64,000 bases of DNA, from contig NC_134021.1 of NCBI RefSeq assembly GCF_040712315.1, forward strand, positions 23,400,501 through 23,464,500. The letters are read 5' to 3'. Origin of the DNA: Castanea sativa (Eukaryota; Streptophyta; Magnoliopsida; Fagales; Fagaceae). Under the pieces are notes generated by a model, which did not search any database, was not told where the DNA came from, and was given only the letters and a program-made list of their open reading frames with translations. Position 1 is the stretch's first letter; every line of letters begins with the position of its first letter. This document shows positions 23,356 to 35,404 of the stretch, piece after piece. The translations under genes were made by a program, and so were the position numbers.

Positions 23356-25952
23356 ATGGGTAGATTTGAGTGTTTAGTAGATACCGACGCCGGTATGGAG
23401 GGTTTTCGGGCCAAATATCAAATTTCCCAAGATGTAGGCTTAAGATATTGCCCAGTAGAAGCTATAGGTAACGCTAGAAGAGAGGGAGAAGTTATCATTC
23501 CCATCATCGCCTTCCTAGAAGGTGGGATGACCCTTCCCATGAAAAACGTAACCAGCGAATACCTACGCAACCATAGGTTATGCCCAGATCAGTGCACACC
23601 AAATGTATTTAGAGTCTTAGGTTGTGTCGACTCTTTAAATGAACAAATGGGTCTAAACCTCACATGACACGACGTCGTTTACAAGTACGAGTGCCATAAA
23701 CTTAAAAGCGTAGGATACTACCTTAAATCCAAATCTAGCATTGTTAGGCTCATATCCTGTCTTCCCAAATCCAACAAAGGCATGAAAGACGACTATCTCA
23801 TCGCTTCGAAAAACTGGTCTGACGGTCCTCACTACCCAGTCGAATGGGGAGACCCAGGTGTGACTCCATAGGAGTTAGGTTCCCTAACCCGTGACTTAGT
23901 CCCATTATCTTTACCTTTTTTGGTTACATTGCGTATTACTACACTTTTCTTTAATATTTATCGCTAATCTAACCATGCTCGTCTCCTCGGATGTTTTTCA
24001 CAGATAAACAACACGTACGGCCGTGTCTAAGTCTTTGCAGCGTCGCAGACCTCAATCGCGTTCTTCGCTCCGAAGTCTTTGTTAGTGAAGACCTATAAGT
24101 GAGAGCAGCCCATCTGATATTAGGATACGATCCTTTATCAGATGACTTCCAAGAGATTGACAACGCGATCACCGTAGGAGAAAAATGACGTAGAAGGATA
24201 GACATTTCACGACGAGGCTTCCTTTCTGACCACGAACTCCCCGACGACCCATCCATCATCCTATACTCTCGCCCCATCACAGCAATTCCTCTCTCAGTGC
24301 ATTCCCAAACAACAGCCATCCGAGAAGAACTTGCGTCCTCGCAATAATCGTTGGATAAAAAGATTGACCAGTTTCGCCTTGAAGAAGCTGAGAGACCTCG
24401 AGAGGATCAACTCGTTATCCTCTCGGACGAAAAGCGCATGCCGGCAGAAACTTCTGGCATAAAAGGTTTAATAATAGCACAACCCGACTCTAGCTCCGAA
24501 GAAGATGACATGTCCACTCTTAGGAAGCTGATGTCTAAGAGGGGCACGAAAGCCTCTAAAAAGGAAGCGGGTGAGTCCCCAATCCCTCCCCCTCTGCCAC
24601 CACCCCCTCCTCCCTCCGATCCTAAGATTCCCATTCTGGAGCCTAAGAAGAAGAGGAAAAATGAGGCCGAGGAGGCAAATATGGAGAGGCAGAAGAAACT
24701 AAAGCAACAACAACAACAACAACAGAAAGCTGGCAAAGGTAAGGGACGTGCCTCTTCAGTAGAAAGTGGGGAGAACTGTGACCTGGCCGAGGTACGCCGT
24801 ACACAGGCCAACTAGTATCCCGAACTGAAGCTAGATGGGGCCCCAATCTCTTGCCAATCCAGCATCAGGGTGTTCCAGCAAGGACATGCTCATCACCTAG
24901 CTGAGGCTTTGGAACGACCTCTTCTTCTGCCAAAGGACATGGATGCCCTGGACAAGATGACTCAACCACATCTTTTTCTCTCTCTCAAAAGGGACTTGGC
25001 TTTGGTGAGTGTCTCGTATTTACCCCCACCTTACTACTTTCATTACACTTTAGTGAAAAAATCGTTCACATGTACTTTGAATTTAATTTAACAATAATGC
25101 ATTTATTTTAATACTTTAATGCAGGCCATTTAAGAAGTCTTTGCTGCAGAAAAGTGGGTGGAAGACTCTCGGAAGAAAGCTGCAGCTGAACTTGAGGTTA
25201 GACAGGAGACCGAGAAGTCCTTAGGCCAAGCCCTTGCGGAGAATGATAACCTAACCAAGCAGCTGACAGAGGAGAAGAGGGAGAGAGATGGTGCCGAGGC
25301 CAGCCTAAAAATGATGAAAACCCAGGTGGAAGGGCAACACAAACTTCTGCGTCAGAAGGACAAGGACTTGTCTAAAGCCCAACAAGAAAACTCCGACCTG
25401 AAGAAGGAGCTTGCTCGAATGAGGGAAGAGGCTCGTACCCTCAAGGAAAGCATGGAGGCTACAAAGAAGGCTGCTTACAAAGAATGGGTTGAGGCGACGG
25501 AGAATCAGCTGACAGAGGAGTTCGCCGAGCTATGCCGAGAGTACTGCCAACAAGTGTGGGCGGAAGCTCTAAATGTGGCAGGGATTCCTACAACTTCCGA
25601 GTTGAGGAAGCCTGAGAACATTTGGCTTCCTCAGGACATCCAAGTGCTCGAAGAGCTTCCTCCTGTCGTACCTACCCCCGAGACAGCGCCTTCAACGCAT
25701 CCATCCATGATTCCACTGCCCATTCCAACTTCTAAAGAACCTGCTAGTTCTGACAAAGAGAAGGAACAAGGCGACGAAGCCGAGAAACCTCCAAGCAAGA
25801 ATGCCGAGCCCAATGCTCCTCCACCAGAGGCTAAAGACAAAGGGAAACAAGTCCAGACCTCATTTGAAGCAGAGTTAAAACAAATAGAGGAGGACAACAA
25901 AGCAAAAGGGGCTGCGAGCACATTCAAGCAGGATCCCCCCACCAAGGTGTAG
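23356..25952 (+). pseudogene. Antisense ORF of the Tat-type element, three exons, with stops
   Basis: Exons 23356-23857, 24004-25004 and 25125-25952 are joined by GT-AG introns. The lengths total 2331 nt (777 codons) with no frameshift. The first exon codes for a conserved domain starting MGRFECLVDTDAGMEGF. The second ends in a proline-rich and polyglutamine segment. The third is a long coiled coil (AAAELEVRQETEKSLGQA, then KERDGAEASLKMM) followed by a Pro/Glu-rich tail. In-frame stops occur, among others, at 23665-23667 (TGG to TGA), near 24097 (CAA to TAA), near 24813 (TGG to TAG) and at 25131-25133 (CAA to TAA). It runs opposite to gag-pol. Such antisense ORFs are known in Tat elements; their role is unknown. 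The copy at 38703-41261 confirms the gene structure. Confidence 0.85.
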
Positions 25953-26389
25953 GACCTAGGCTAGTCAGGACTCCTTCCCCTTTTCTTATGTAATAATTTT
26001 TGTATTAGGGCTTTCATTTCCAGTGTATATTTTGACAAAAATTAATGAGAAATTTGAAAGGTTTGATCTTCATATGACTTCCAACCTTCAATACAAAAAT
26101 ACTAATTCGCTTCTCTTTAGCGCAAAATTACATGAATGGAACAATTAACTCCACCTTCTAATACATAGTAAGGTCTTTACAACATTTCGATTAGCAGTAA
26201 CTTCAAATAACAGTACATACACTTAGCGTATATATGTAAATTATGCCTCAAAACCATAATATATGTAATACAGCAATACACAATCTAGAACTGAACTTAG
26301 CATTTAGTTTGGGGCATAAAGCAATCCATCAAACTTACTGTGGCTCATCAACACATCAACACTCATGAGGCACGATTTCTACTAATTTT

Positions 26390-27125
26390 CCCGAAGTAGA
26401 GGGTCCGAGGACCCAACGTAACTAAGGTTCTGTTTAACAGTCAATAGGATATCAATTTCCACGACGTATGTGGTCCGAGGACCATGCATGACCAAATTTC
26501 TGTTTGATATTTAGAAATAGTGAATTGAAATGTTAATTTCCCCAAAGTAGAAGGTCTGAGGACTCGTCATAACTAAGGTTCTGTTCAACAATCAACAAGA
26601 TACCAATTTCCACGAGGTATCAGGTCCGAGGACCATGCATGACCAAGTTTCTGTTTGATATTTATGAATAGCAAATTGAAATGTTAATTTCCCCAAAGTA
26701 GAAGGTCCGAGAACTCGACATAACTAAGGTTCTGTTTAACAATCAATAAGATACCAATTTCCACGAGGTATGTGGTCCGAGGACCATGCATAACCAAGTT
26801 TCTGTTTGATATTTAGAAATAGTGAATTGAAATGTTAATTTCTCCAAAGTAGAAGGTTCGAGGACCCGACATAACTAAGGTTCTGTTTAACAATCAATAG
26901 GATACCAATTTTCACGAGGTATGTGGTTTGAGGACCATGCATGACCAAGTTTTTGTTTGATATTTATGAATAGCGAATTGAAATGTTAATTTCCTAAAAG
27001 TAGAAGGTCCGAGAATTTGACATAACTAAGGTTCTGTTTAACAATCAATAAGATACTAATTTCCACGAGGTATATGGTCCAAGGACCATGCATGACCAAA
27101 TTTCTGTTTGATATTTATGAATAAG
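26390..27125. repeat. 3' tandem-repeat region of the Tat-type element
   Basis: About five units with a period near 150 bp, each with two GGTCC-type blocks: AGAAGGTCCGAGGACCCGAC followed by ATAACTAAGGTTCTG, then GTGGTCCGAGGACCATGCA. The array lies between integrase and the antisense ORF. The units are diverged and non-coding. Confidence 0.85.
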
Positions 27126-27179
27126 TAAATCGAACTGCATAATGATAATTTGAACAATGAACGAAAAAAGTGCTTTTTA

Positions 27180-28025
27180 TTAATAATAATTCCTTCGTAG
27201 GTTATTTACATTCCAAGGGTGTTGTACAATTTTTTCATCTAGATCAGCTAAGCGATAAGACCCTATGCCCGCTACAGAGATGATCCGGTATGGTCTTTCC
27301 CAATTTGGTGCTAGCTTTCCCCACGCTGGATTTTTGGAAGTACCCATGACTTTCCTCAACACCAAATCCCCAGGCGCTAGTGGCCTTAGCTTCACATGAG
27401 CATCATATCCTCGTTTGAGCTTCTGCTGATAATAAGCCATTTGGACCATGACGGCCTCTCGCCATTCTTCAACCAGATCCAGGCTTTTTTCTAGGAGGCT
27501 ATCGTTATTTCCCGGGCTAAAAGAACTCGTCCTTAATGTGGAAAACCCAGATTCCAAAGGTATCACCGCCTCGGCCCCGTAAGTCATGGAGAAGGGTGTT
27601 TCTCCAGTGGATCTTCGCGGCGTAGTTCGATATGTCCACAAAATGTATGACAATTCCTCTACCCATCTACCCTTTGCGTCATCCAGCCTCTTCTTGAGTC
27701 CACTGACTATAACTTTGTTAACGGCCTCGGCCTGCCCATTTCTTTGAGGATAAGCTAGAATGGAGTATCTATTTGTGATGCCCAAGTCATTACAGTATTT
27801 CCTGAAAGCTTTACTATCAAATTGCACTCCATTATCTGAAATAAGTGTGTGAGGTACCCCAAATCTAGTGATAATGTTCTTCCAGATAAATTTCTTGGAG
27901 TCCACATCCCTAATATTTGATAAAGGCTCAACTTCGACCCACTTGGTGAAGTAATCAGTTTCCACGAGTAGCCACCTTTTGTTTCCCACAGCCCTCAAAA
28001 AAGGCCTAACTATATCTAGTCCCCA
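27180..28025 (-). pseudogene. Gypsy integrase core and C-terminus
   Basis: Intact frame 27180-27998 (272 codons) carrying the catalytic residues: ETDYFTKW, ISDNGVQFDSKAFRKYC and NGQAEAVNK give the D, D and E. The C-terminal part has YGAEAVIPLE and the KNPAWGKLAPNW-type end, and closes with TAA. It is separated from the zinc-binding part by a TAA at 28026-28028, where a CAA glutamine is expected. It would insert the cDNA of the element; this copy is broken by that stop. Confidence 0.9.
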
Positions 28026-29132
28026 TTAAGCGAATGGCCAAGAACTAGACAAAGGATTAAGGACACCACCAGGCTGATGAATATTAGGAGCAAACCTTTG
28101 GCATTGGTCACATTTTCTTGCGTAGTCCTGAGCTTCTCTCTGCATATTAGGCCACCAATATCCCTGAGTCAGAGCTCTATGGGCTAAGGATCTCCCCCCA
28201 GTATGGCTTCCACAAATTTCCTCGTGCAATTCTTCCAAAAGTGCCTCCGTCGCTTCAGGATATACACATGGCAGGTATGGTCCGGAAAAGGAGCGTTTAT
28301 ACAACTTCTGATCCTCGGACAACCAGAATCGAGGCGCCTTTCGACGAATTTTATCTGCTTCAAACTTCTCCTCGGCCAGAACATCGCTTTTTAGAAAAGA
28401 AACCACGGGGTCCATCCAGCTAGGTCTGGGCCTTATCAGATGGATATGGATGGCACTTGTGGTGGTTAAAGTCGGTTTCAACAAGTCTTCGATGAGGATA
28501 ATCCTAGGCAAACACTGAGCCGAGGACGTTGCCAAAGTGGCCAACGAGTCCGCATGTATGTTTCCACTTCTAGAAACATACGAAAGGATGAAAGAATCAA
28601 ACTTGGATTGTAAACATTTGACCTGGGTCAGGTACTCTTGCATTCTTGGATCCCTAACCTCCATGGTCCCCGTCACTTGGCCCACAACTAATTGAGAATC
28701 CGAGGACATATAAACTGCCTTTCCCCCCATTCTTCGTACCATATCCATATCGACTAAGACAGCTTCGTACTCAGCCTCGTTATTAGTGGCCGAGAACGCT
28801 AATCTCAATGATTTCTCAAAGGTAATTCCTTCAGGGGATACCAAAACAAGTCCAATGCCTGATCCCCTCTGGTTTGCTGCCCCATCAATATACGCCTTCC
28901 AAATCGGAGGCCCTTTGCATGTGATCATGCTAACTGATTTTTCATCCATGTGCGATTCCTTTGCAGTTTCTTCTAATGATGGTTCGGTGAATTCTGCCAC
29001 CAAATCAGCGAGAACCTGGCCTTTCACCGAGGTGTGCGGCATATATTTGATATCAAAAGCTCCTAGAATAGTTCCCCATTTGGCTACCCTTCCCGAGTAG
29101 TCAGCACTTCGCAATACTAACTTGAGAGGCAG
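28026..29132 (-). pseudogene. Gypsy second RNase H and integrase zinc domain
   Basis: Frame 28026-29114. After the linker (KWGTILGAFDIKYMPHTSVK) comes an RNase H with AYIDGAANQRGSGIGLVL, NNEAEYEAV and SDSQLVVGQV, which supply the acidic residues. This is the additional, archaeal-type RNase H that marks Tat elements. The integrase HHCC zinc finger follows, with HEEICGSHTGGRSLAHR and CDQCQRFAPNIH. The frame ends at the TAA at 28026-28028. Confidence 0.88.
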
Positions 29133-30563
29133 TTAAGTCAAAACCACGACGGTGTGGGATTGGAAGTAGTGAAGAAGCTTTCGTGTAGCATGGACTACGG
29201 CCAGAATTACCTTCTCTAAAGGCAAATAATGCACCTCAGCTTCATTCAAAGATTTGCTAATATAATAAATCGGTCTTTGTACCCCATCGTCGTCCCTTAT
29301 CAGCACCAAGCTGATTGCATGGATGATTACAGCTAAGTATGCAAACAGGATTTCATCGACCTCCGGCCGAGATATGATGGGTGGCCGGGAAAGATATTCC
29401 TTAAGTTGCTGAAAAGCTAAAGCGCACTCCTTGGACCATTGGAATCCTTTCCATTTATTTAACAATTGGAAAAAAAGGTCTACACCTATCAGCGGACCGA
29501 GAGATAAATTGTTGAGAGTAGCAGTCATCTCAGTCAATTTCTGAACTTCCTTCAGATTCCAAGGTGGTTGCAAGCCCTGAATGACTCTGACCTGTGCCGG
29601 ATTTACCTCTATTCCTCTATGAGTCACCATGTAGCCTAGGCACTTTCCGGAGCCCACCCCAAAAGAACACTTTAAGGCGTTAAGGCGCAGCTTGTACTTC
29701 CTAAGTGTTTGAAAGGTGTCGTCCAAATCTTTCACATGCATAGGTACTATCTTACTCTTCACAACCATATCATTTACATATACCTCAATGGTCTTCCCAA
29801 GCTGCGATTCGAACATCTTGGTCAACATCCTATGGTAAGTAGCCCCTGCATTTTTCAAACCGAATGGCATCACTTTATAGTGATAATTCCTCGTAGGAGT
29901 AATGAAGGCAGTCTTCTCCTGATCACCCAACGCCAATGGTATTTGGTGGTAACCTTGGAAGGCATCTAAAAAACTCATCCGAGGATGCCTAACCGTAGCA
30001 TCCACTAGCTGATCGATGCGAGGCATCGGAAACGAGTCTTTTGGGCTGGCTTTGTTCAAGTTTGTGAAGTCCACACATACTCTCCACTTTCTGCTCTTCT
30101 TTTTTACTACGACAATGTGCGCCAACCATTGTGGGTAGAAAACTTCTTTAATAGCCCCAACCCTTTTGAGCTTGAGCACCTCTTCCTTAACGGCATCGGC
30201 ATGTTCTTTCGAAGAACACCGAGGTGGTTGCCTCCTGGGAATAACGACAGGGTTGACGTTCAAATGATGGCAAATGAAACTTGGGTCAACCCCCGGAGCC
30301 TCATAGGGATCCCATGCAAAAACATCGATATTGTTTTTCAAAAACATCACCAATTTCATCTTCTCTTGGTGTGGTAGCCGTATCCCAGCTTGAAAGAACC
30401 TTTCAGGGTCATCATTTATGAGAAACCTTTCCAAATCTTCACACGTGGCTCCTCTGCTATCACCGCACCGGGCGCATCTAGAGTTGTTAATTGCTATAAG
30501 TCTTCCACAGCCAAGGTCGAGGATTCTGATTTGGCTTGATGTAGCACTGTGGCCGATATGCAT
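29133..30563 (-). pseudogene. Gypsy reverse transcriptase and first RNase H, active site mutated
   Basis: An open frame of 476 codons with the reverse transcriptase blocks VVVKKKSRKWRVCVDFTNLN, YHQIPL, TRNYHYKVMPFGLKNAGATY and VYVNDMVVKS. The catalytic YVDD is YVND: codon 29772-29774 is AAT instead of GAT. RNase H follows, with YYISKSLNEAE and LPLEKVILAV. The frame ends in TAA at 29133-29135, where CAA is expected (VVVLT then stop). Because of the active-site change this copy cannot make active reverse transcriptase even without the stop. Confidence 0.92.
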
Positions 30564-31138
30564 TGCCTTGCTACTGATTGGTTACCAAGAATTTCTTTAA
30601 TCAATCCACCCGAGGGAAATTTTACTTTAACATGTAAAGTCGAAGAAATAGCACCCAGAGCATACAACCAAGGCTTGGCGACGATGGCCGTGTATGGAGA
30701 ATATGCGTCAACCACAATGAAATCTACATCAATCGTTTCCGGGCCCGACTGTACGGGCAAACGAATTTGTCCCTTCGGTATGACAGCCTTCCCTTCAAAG
30801 CTTATCAACGACGAATCATAGGGAGTGAGATCCTCCAGTCCTAACTTAAGCCCCTTGAATAAGTCAGGGTACATAATATCCGCACCACTACCCTGATCAA
30901 CCATCACCCTCCTGACGTCATAATTCCTTATCCTCAACGTGACCACTAGGGCATCGTCATGTGGTTGAATAGTTCCAACTTTATCCTCATCAGAGAATCC
31001 CACAATAGGCGTACTCCCTTTGATCCTCTTCGGCCTCGAGCCAGACTCCTTGGCCTGAGAATGTGATACCGTCATCACCCTTGTAGGACAGGAACCGGTC
31101 CTGCCAGGTGCAGCGAAGATGACATTAATCGTTCCCAA
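30494..31138 (-). pseudogene. Gypsy aspartic protease region
   Basis: A 214-codon frame with the retropepsin signature VMVDQGSGADIMYPDLFKGL, in which the catalytic Asp is followed by Gln-Gly-Ser, as usual for plant elements of this lineage. PWLYALGAISSTLHVKVKF follows and matches the conserved C-terminal part. Together with gag and reverse transcriptase it belongs to one polyprotein. The join to the reverse transcriptase frame overlaps and is shifted, so the polyprotein is interrupted. Confidence 0.87.
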
Positions 31139-31255
31139 GGGTGGCCGAGATGAGTTGTTCTTCTGATTATTTGAACTCGAATGATTTCCTTATCTGTTGG
31201 GTTGATATAGGTGCTGCTTCAATTTTTCCTCGTTAACAAGTTGCTCTAAATGGTT

Positions 31256-32506
31256 TCAAAGGGTCCAACAATTCTCGGTAGTATGACCCACATCTTGATG
31301 ATACTGGCAAAAGAGGTTCTGATTCCGTTTCGTAGGGTCCCCCGCCATCTTACTAGGCCATTTGAAGTAGGGTTCCTTACGAACTTTCTCCAGCAATTGG
31401 TGCACTAGTTCTCGGAATACGGTATTAACTACTTGAGGATTGGTTGAACCAGATTGCCTAGAGAAATCTCTCCTCGGCTTATTGTTATGGTACATGTCCG
31501 ACCTGAAATCTCTTCTCTCCTGGGGGATAACCTTTTCCTTACCCTTACCTTGTTGTTGATCTTCCTCAACCCTTTTGTACTCGTCGATGCGATCTATGAA
31601 ACGACGTACACTTCGCACGGGCTTTTTGGTCAGAGATTTTCTTAAATCGTGATCAGTTGGGAGGCCCACTTTGAAAATGTTAATCGCCACCTCGTCAAAA
31701 TCTCTGTCGATTTCATTAAACATTTCCCAGTATCTGTCAGAATACGCTTTCAAAGTCTCACCCTCCCTCATGGCCATGGATAACAATGAGTCCAAAGGCC
31801 GAGGGACTTTGCTGCATGTAATGAATCAAGACGCGAATGCCCTAGTGAGTTCCATGAAAGAATCGACAAACCCCGACTTTAGTCTGTTAAACCATCTCAT
31901 AGCAACAGGTCTTAGGCTAGAAGGAAAGACTTTGCACATCAAGGTTTCGTTCTGAGAATGTACCGCCATCCTCTGATTAAAATGGCTCACGTGTTTGACT
32001 GGGTCTATCCTACCATTATAGATGGTGAAGGTGGGTTGAGTGAACCGCCGTGGGAGCCTTCCCTTCTCGATCCTGCATGAGAAGGGTGACTTGGAGAGTT
32101 GGTGCAACGCTTGGCTTATAGAATCGTTCCCCAAGCCCCTTGAGGGAAACTTCTTATGCTTACGACTTGGAAGCTCATCCTTCTCGTAAGAGAAGGTTTC
32201 GCTAGGGGGAGTCCTGGACCTTGGACTGTAACTGCTTCCCCGGGACCCCCTAGAGGAATGATTAGACGGAGGTGAAGCCCGCCTTCATCTAACATGGTGT
32301 AGCTTTTTCTTGAGGTGGTCAATCTCCCTCTGCATGGCCTTGGCATCTTCCTCATGGGTGGCCCTGCTTCCACTACGCGAATGGCTTGCATCAAGGTGTA
32401 CTGTATGCACACTTCCCTCTCGATCCCTCCGACGCTCGAGATGCTCAAAATGATCTTCGCGCTGGGACCTCTGAGACTCTGCATGATGCGAACCTAAGCC
32501 TGCCAT
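31256..32506 (-). pseudogene. Gypsy gag with three stops
   Basis: The start is MAGLGSHHAESQRSQ at 32506, followed by an Arg/Glu-rich region. The conserved gag domain follows, with FTQPTFTIYNGRIDPVKHV, MRWFNRL and LLSMAMREGETLKAYSDRYW. A zinc-knuckle-like CQYHQDVGHTTENC closes it. Stops at about 32282-32284 (TGA for CGA), 31826-31828 (TGA for CGA) and 31256-31258 (TGA for TGG) cut the frame into pieces. The segments between them are in good condition. Gag would form the particle that packages the element RNA. Confidence 0.88.
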
Positions 32507-32534
32507 AATGTTCCAATTTCTTCAACACTAGATT

Positions 32535-32551
32535 TCCTACAAATGACGCCA
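32535..32551 (-). other. Probable primer binding site of the Tat-type element
   Basis: The minus strand reads TGGCGTCATTTGTAGG two bases inside the LTR. It resembles the TGGCGCC primer site of the element at 13894-17112 but has a C-to-T change and little further match to tRNA-Asp. Confidence 0.5.
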
Positions 32552-32553
32552 AT

Positions 32554-33314
32554 TGTAAGTTCACAATTTATACTTGGACCCAAACGAATGATGGGTTCAG
32601 GTCCAAAGAGCCTTATACAATGAAATTTGTAGAGTATGGGTTTGAAACCGAGGTTAGGGATATTGGGGAATTGATAAACAGGCTAGAAGGCCGCAATCTA
32701 CGCAAATAATAGATGCATATGACAAAAAACTCTCCTCGGACGTAAGCCGAGGACCACTTGTATTGCCTTTCTTTCTCTAAGCAAAAGATTACAATTTTTA
32801 GTTTTTCAAAAGAGGTCCCCCCCTCTTCTTTTCTCTCTTGTCTTCTTATATCCTTTTTCTTCTTCCCTGTTTCATCCACGTGTAACACAGATCTTCCTCC
32901 CAGATACTTGTCCCATCCACCACATTCTTAAAGTCTTTAAATAATAGCTAGAAGACTGAATATTACTGTTCAAAGGTCATTTCTTCATTAATGTGGCTAG
33001 GGAGGTAGATGCAGGGCCTTTAATGCGGTGGTAGCAGCTTTTTTCCCAGATATTTCTCACACGTTCCTGCTTCTAACAGGTGCTTGGATCACGCCTTTAC
33101 CTAACAAATCTTCCAGAATTCTGTCTCTAAACCCTTTAGCATGTCCCATGGCCTTTACTAAGCCCGTCCGAGGAGATACTCCTCCTTGGACAACTCCTCG
33201 GCCCCTTGTAGCGCGAACTGACCTGTGAGCCTCGAAAATTCTGATTGAACAGACTTATACCAACTAACTAGGCCCAAGGCCCAAACGTGCATTTAAGCAT
33301 TTTTACCCCCCACA
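32554..33314 (-). repeat. LTR of the Tat-type element (5' in element orientation)
   Basis: It begins TGTAAGTTCACAATTTA and ends CCCCCACA on the plus strand (761 bp). It carries the two blocks missing from the partner LTR and scattered substitutions, so the insertion is old. Confidence 0.88.
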
Positions 33315-33495
33315 CTAGATATATAAACATATTAGTTGTTGTGGTTTATTTTCTTTAACATATTATGATTAATTACTTGTGATATTTAGATATGTTTTAG
33401 TTTTGAATGATTATTTGTGATGCAGTTACTCATTAGTTTTGAATTTTATACTAAAAAATTTATTTTTTTGGTTTTTCATAACTCAATTTGGTTAA

Positions 33496-33569
<74 letters not shown>

Positions 33570-33741
33570 CATTTTTATAAAATCTTATAAACAAGTCAAA
33601 CACGATTAGCCCATTTAATAAATGGGTCGTGTTAGGGTTGAGAAATTTTGACCCATTTAATAAACATGTCGGGTTAATGTTGACCCACATAATCGAATAC
33701 TTATGAGTCGACACAACACGTAAACACGCATTATCACCCTT

Positions 33742-35404
33742 ACGATCACCAGATATAATTAAGTTGTGTGAGTGCCATAATTATTAATTGAATAATGTTA
33801 TGTTTACAATATTTTTATAACAAATTTTAGGAGACAAGATATTAATTTGAACCTATTATTGAAGTTTTATACTTACTAATAACAACCAACTACCTAAAGA
33901 TTTATTGTGAAAATTTTAAATTCATTTTATTAGCTGAATAGTGTTAACTTTTTGAGTTTTAATTATTACTTCAATAATATTTTCAGTTACTTTATTAATT
34001 TATACTAATTTTTTATTAAATAAACCTCACAATCAATCATTTTTAATGAATATCTTACTGTGCCGGTTTATATTTCCCCTATTAATTAGGTAATTAGAAA
34101 AATGAGAACTAGTCTTGTTACAATTCACAAAAGATTACTCTATCATCCAAGTAACTGCCAAATGAGAACTAGTCTTGTTACAATTCACAAAAAAAGTTTT
34201 AAAAAAAATGGCCTCTAAGAAAAGTTTCCGATTACAGGCGTAACCGCCAAATGCAGCTGGAAGTCAGCACCGTCAAAAATAAAAAATAAAGAGACACAGA
34301 CAGAGGACTGGGAGTTGTTTGTGGATCCGATTAGATTAATAGATTATAGGTAGAAAGAACAGGTAGCTGTACCTTTCCGTAAATCCTTTTCCGTCTGAGT
34401 CATGACAAAATCTAATTAAGGAATCTGATCAAATCAGATTAGAAAAAATATTTATAATAAGACAGACAGTGAGACTGCTTTTGGGTCCAACGCGTTTCTC
34501 TTTAAAGCACCGACAACCTCCAGTCATCGACTTGACAAATTTGGCTCAGTTTAGTTTTAGTAGACCGACCAATTATCCAACACCATTACGTAATTCCACT
34601 GGTTTTCAGCTTTTCGTGAATATATAGGTCTGTGGACTTCAATTGCCCCAATTGATAAGTTCTCTTGAATGATATGTTGGTCAAATTTGGTAATTTTCCT
34701 TAAATAGTAGGTAATGTTGGTTAAGAAAATATTTTTAGAATCACTTTATAAAAAGGAAGGAACTAACTTAAAAAAAAAAGAGTAGGTAATGTGCCTTCAA
34801 ATCAGAACTATTTTTCCTTCCTTTGTATTTGTATGGATGTGTTTGTTTCTTTAAAAAAAAAAAAAAAATAGTAATTGTCTCACGTTGCTTAAAAGAGTAT
34901 CTTGTGTATAGTATAACTTATCACACCCTCTCTTAAAAATTACCATGACTCTTGAGTGTAGTTTGTTGTGTGCTTTTGTATTAGAATTTATTTCCCTCTT
35001 CCTTGTGTGTGTTTGTTTATAAAAAATATATATATATATATATTCTAAAAAAATAATAGTAACTAACATTTTGGACATACTTTTTTATAGAAAAGAATAA
35101 AGTAACTAATGTTTTTGACAATTTTATATATTTTCCATAAGAATAGTATTAAAATTTAAATAATTTTACAGATACAAATTATTTTACAACATCTTTACAA
35201 ATTATTAATGTGACAAATTCTTATTAATCTTAATCTGGGTCGTCATTAACATCATATTTTTATTTACCAATAACTATCCACTACATCATTCATTTGTGAA
35301 AAAAAAATTATAAAATAGTTTATGGCTTTAGAATTTTTCTTAAAATTTTCTTAAAAGGGTTTATTAAACAAATATACTTAGGGCACCTTGTTAACCGGAC
35401 CCTT
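33742..35404. other. Non-coding stretch with a short direct repeat
   Basis: No gene seen. A segment of about 33 bp (AATGAGAACTAGTCTTGTTA and beyond) occurs twice, starting near 34101 and 34161. An isolated TATA-like GAATATATAGG lies near 34618 without a following ORF. Confidence 0.45.

Larger units (their letters stand above)
22197..33314 (-). mobile_element. Tat-type Gypsy LTR retrotransposon, full length but decayed
   Basis: LTRs lie at 22197-22857 and 32554-33314. On the minus strand the order is gag, protease, reverse transcriptase, RNase H, a second RNase H and integrase, which is the Ty3/Gypsy order. Downstream are a tandem-repeat region and a multi-exon ORF on the opposite strand. A second RNase H and extra ORFs are known from the Tat/Ogre lineage. 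All domains are present, but each main frame has stops, and the reverse transcriptase active site reads YVND. No clean 5-bp target duplication was found. The insertion lies inside the hAT element at 21975-33741. Confidence 0.92.
21975..33741. mobile_element. hAT-type element split by a Gypsy insertion
   Basis: The left end is TAAGGGTGGCAAAATTTGAC. The right end in reverse complement begins TAAGGGTGATAATGCG. The flanking 8 bp are CGACCACC (21967-21974) and CGATCACC (33742 onward), an 8-bp duplication with one change, as expected for hAT. Subterminal stretches on both sides repeat ACCCGTTTAATAA-type motifs. Removing the Gypsy element (22197-33314) leaves about 650 bp without coding content, so it is a non-autonomous element. 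Confidence 0.75.

Noticed and set aside
24407..24846. Long minus-strand frames opposite exon 2 of the antisense ORF
   Set aside because: They mirror the proline- and glutamine-rich coding strand, have no family resemblance, and the plus-strand exon is confirmed by the second copy.
33460..33714. Minus-strand frame with a Tyr-Ile run
   Set aside because: It is produced by a (TA)n microsatellite inside the hAT remnant.
34600..34680. TATA-like sequence as a gene promoter
   Set aside because: No coding region or splice signals follow within 1 kb.
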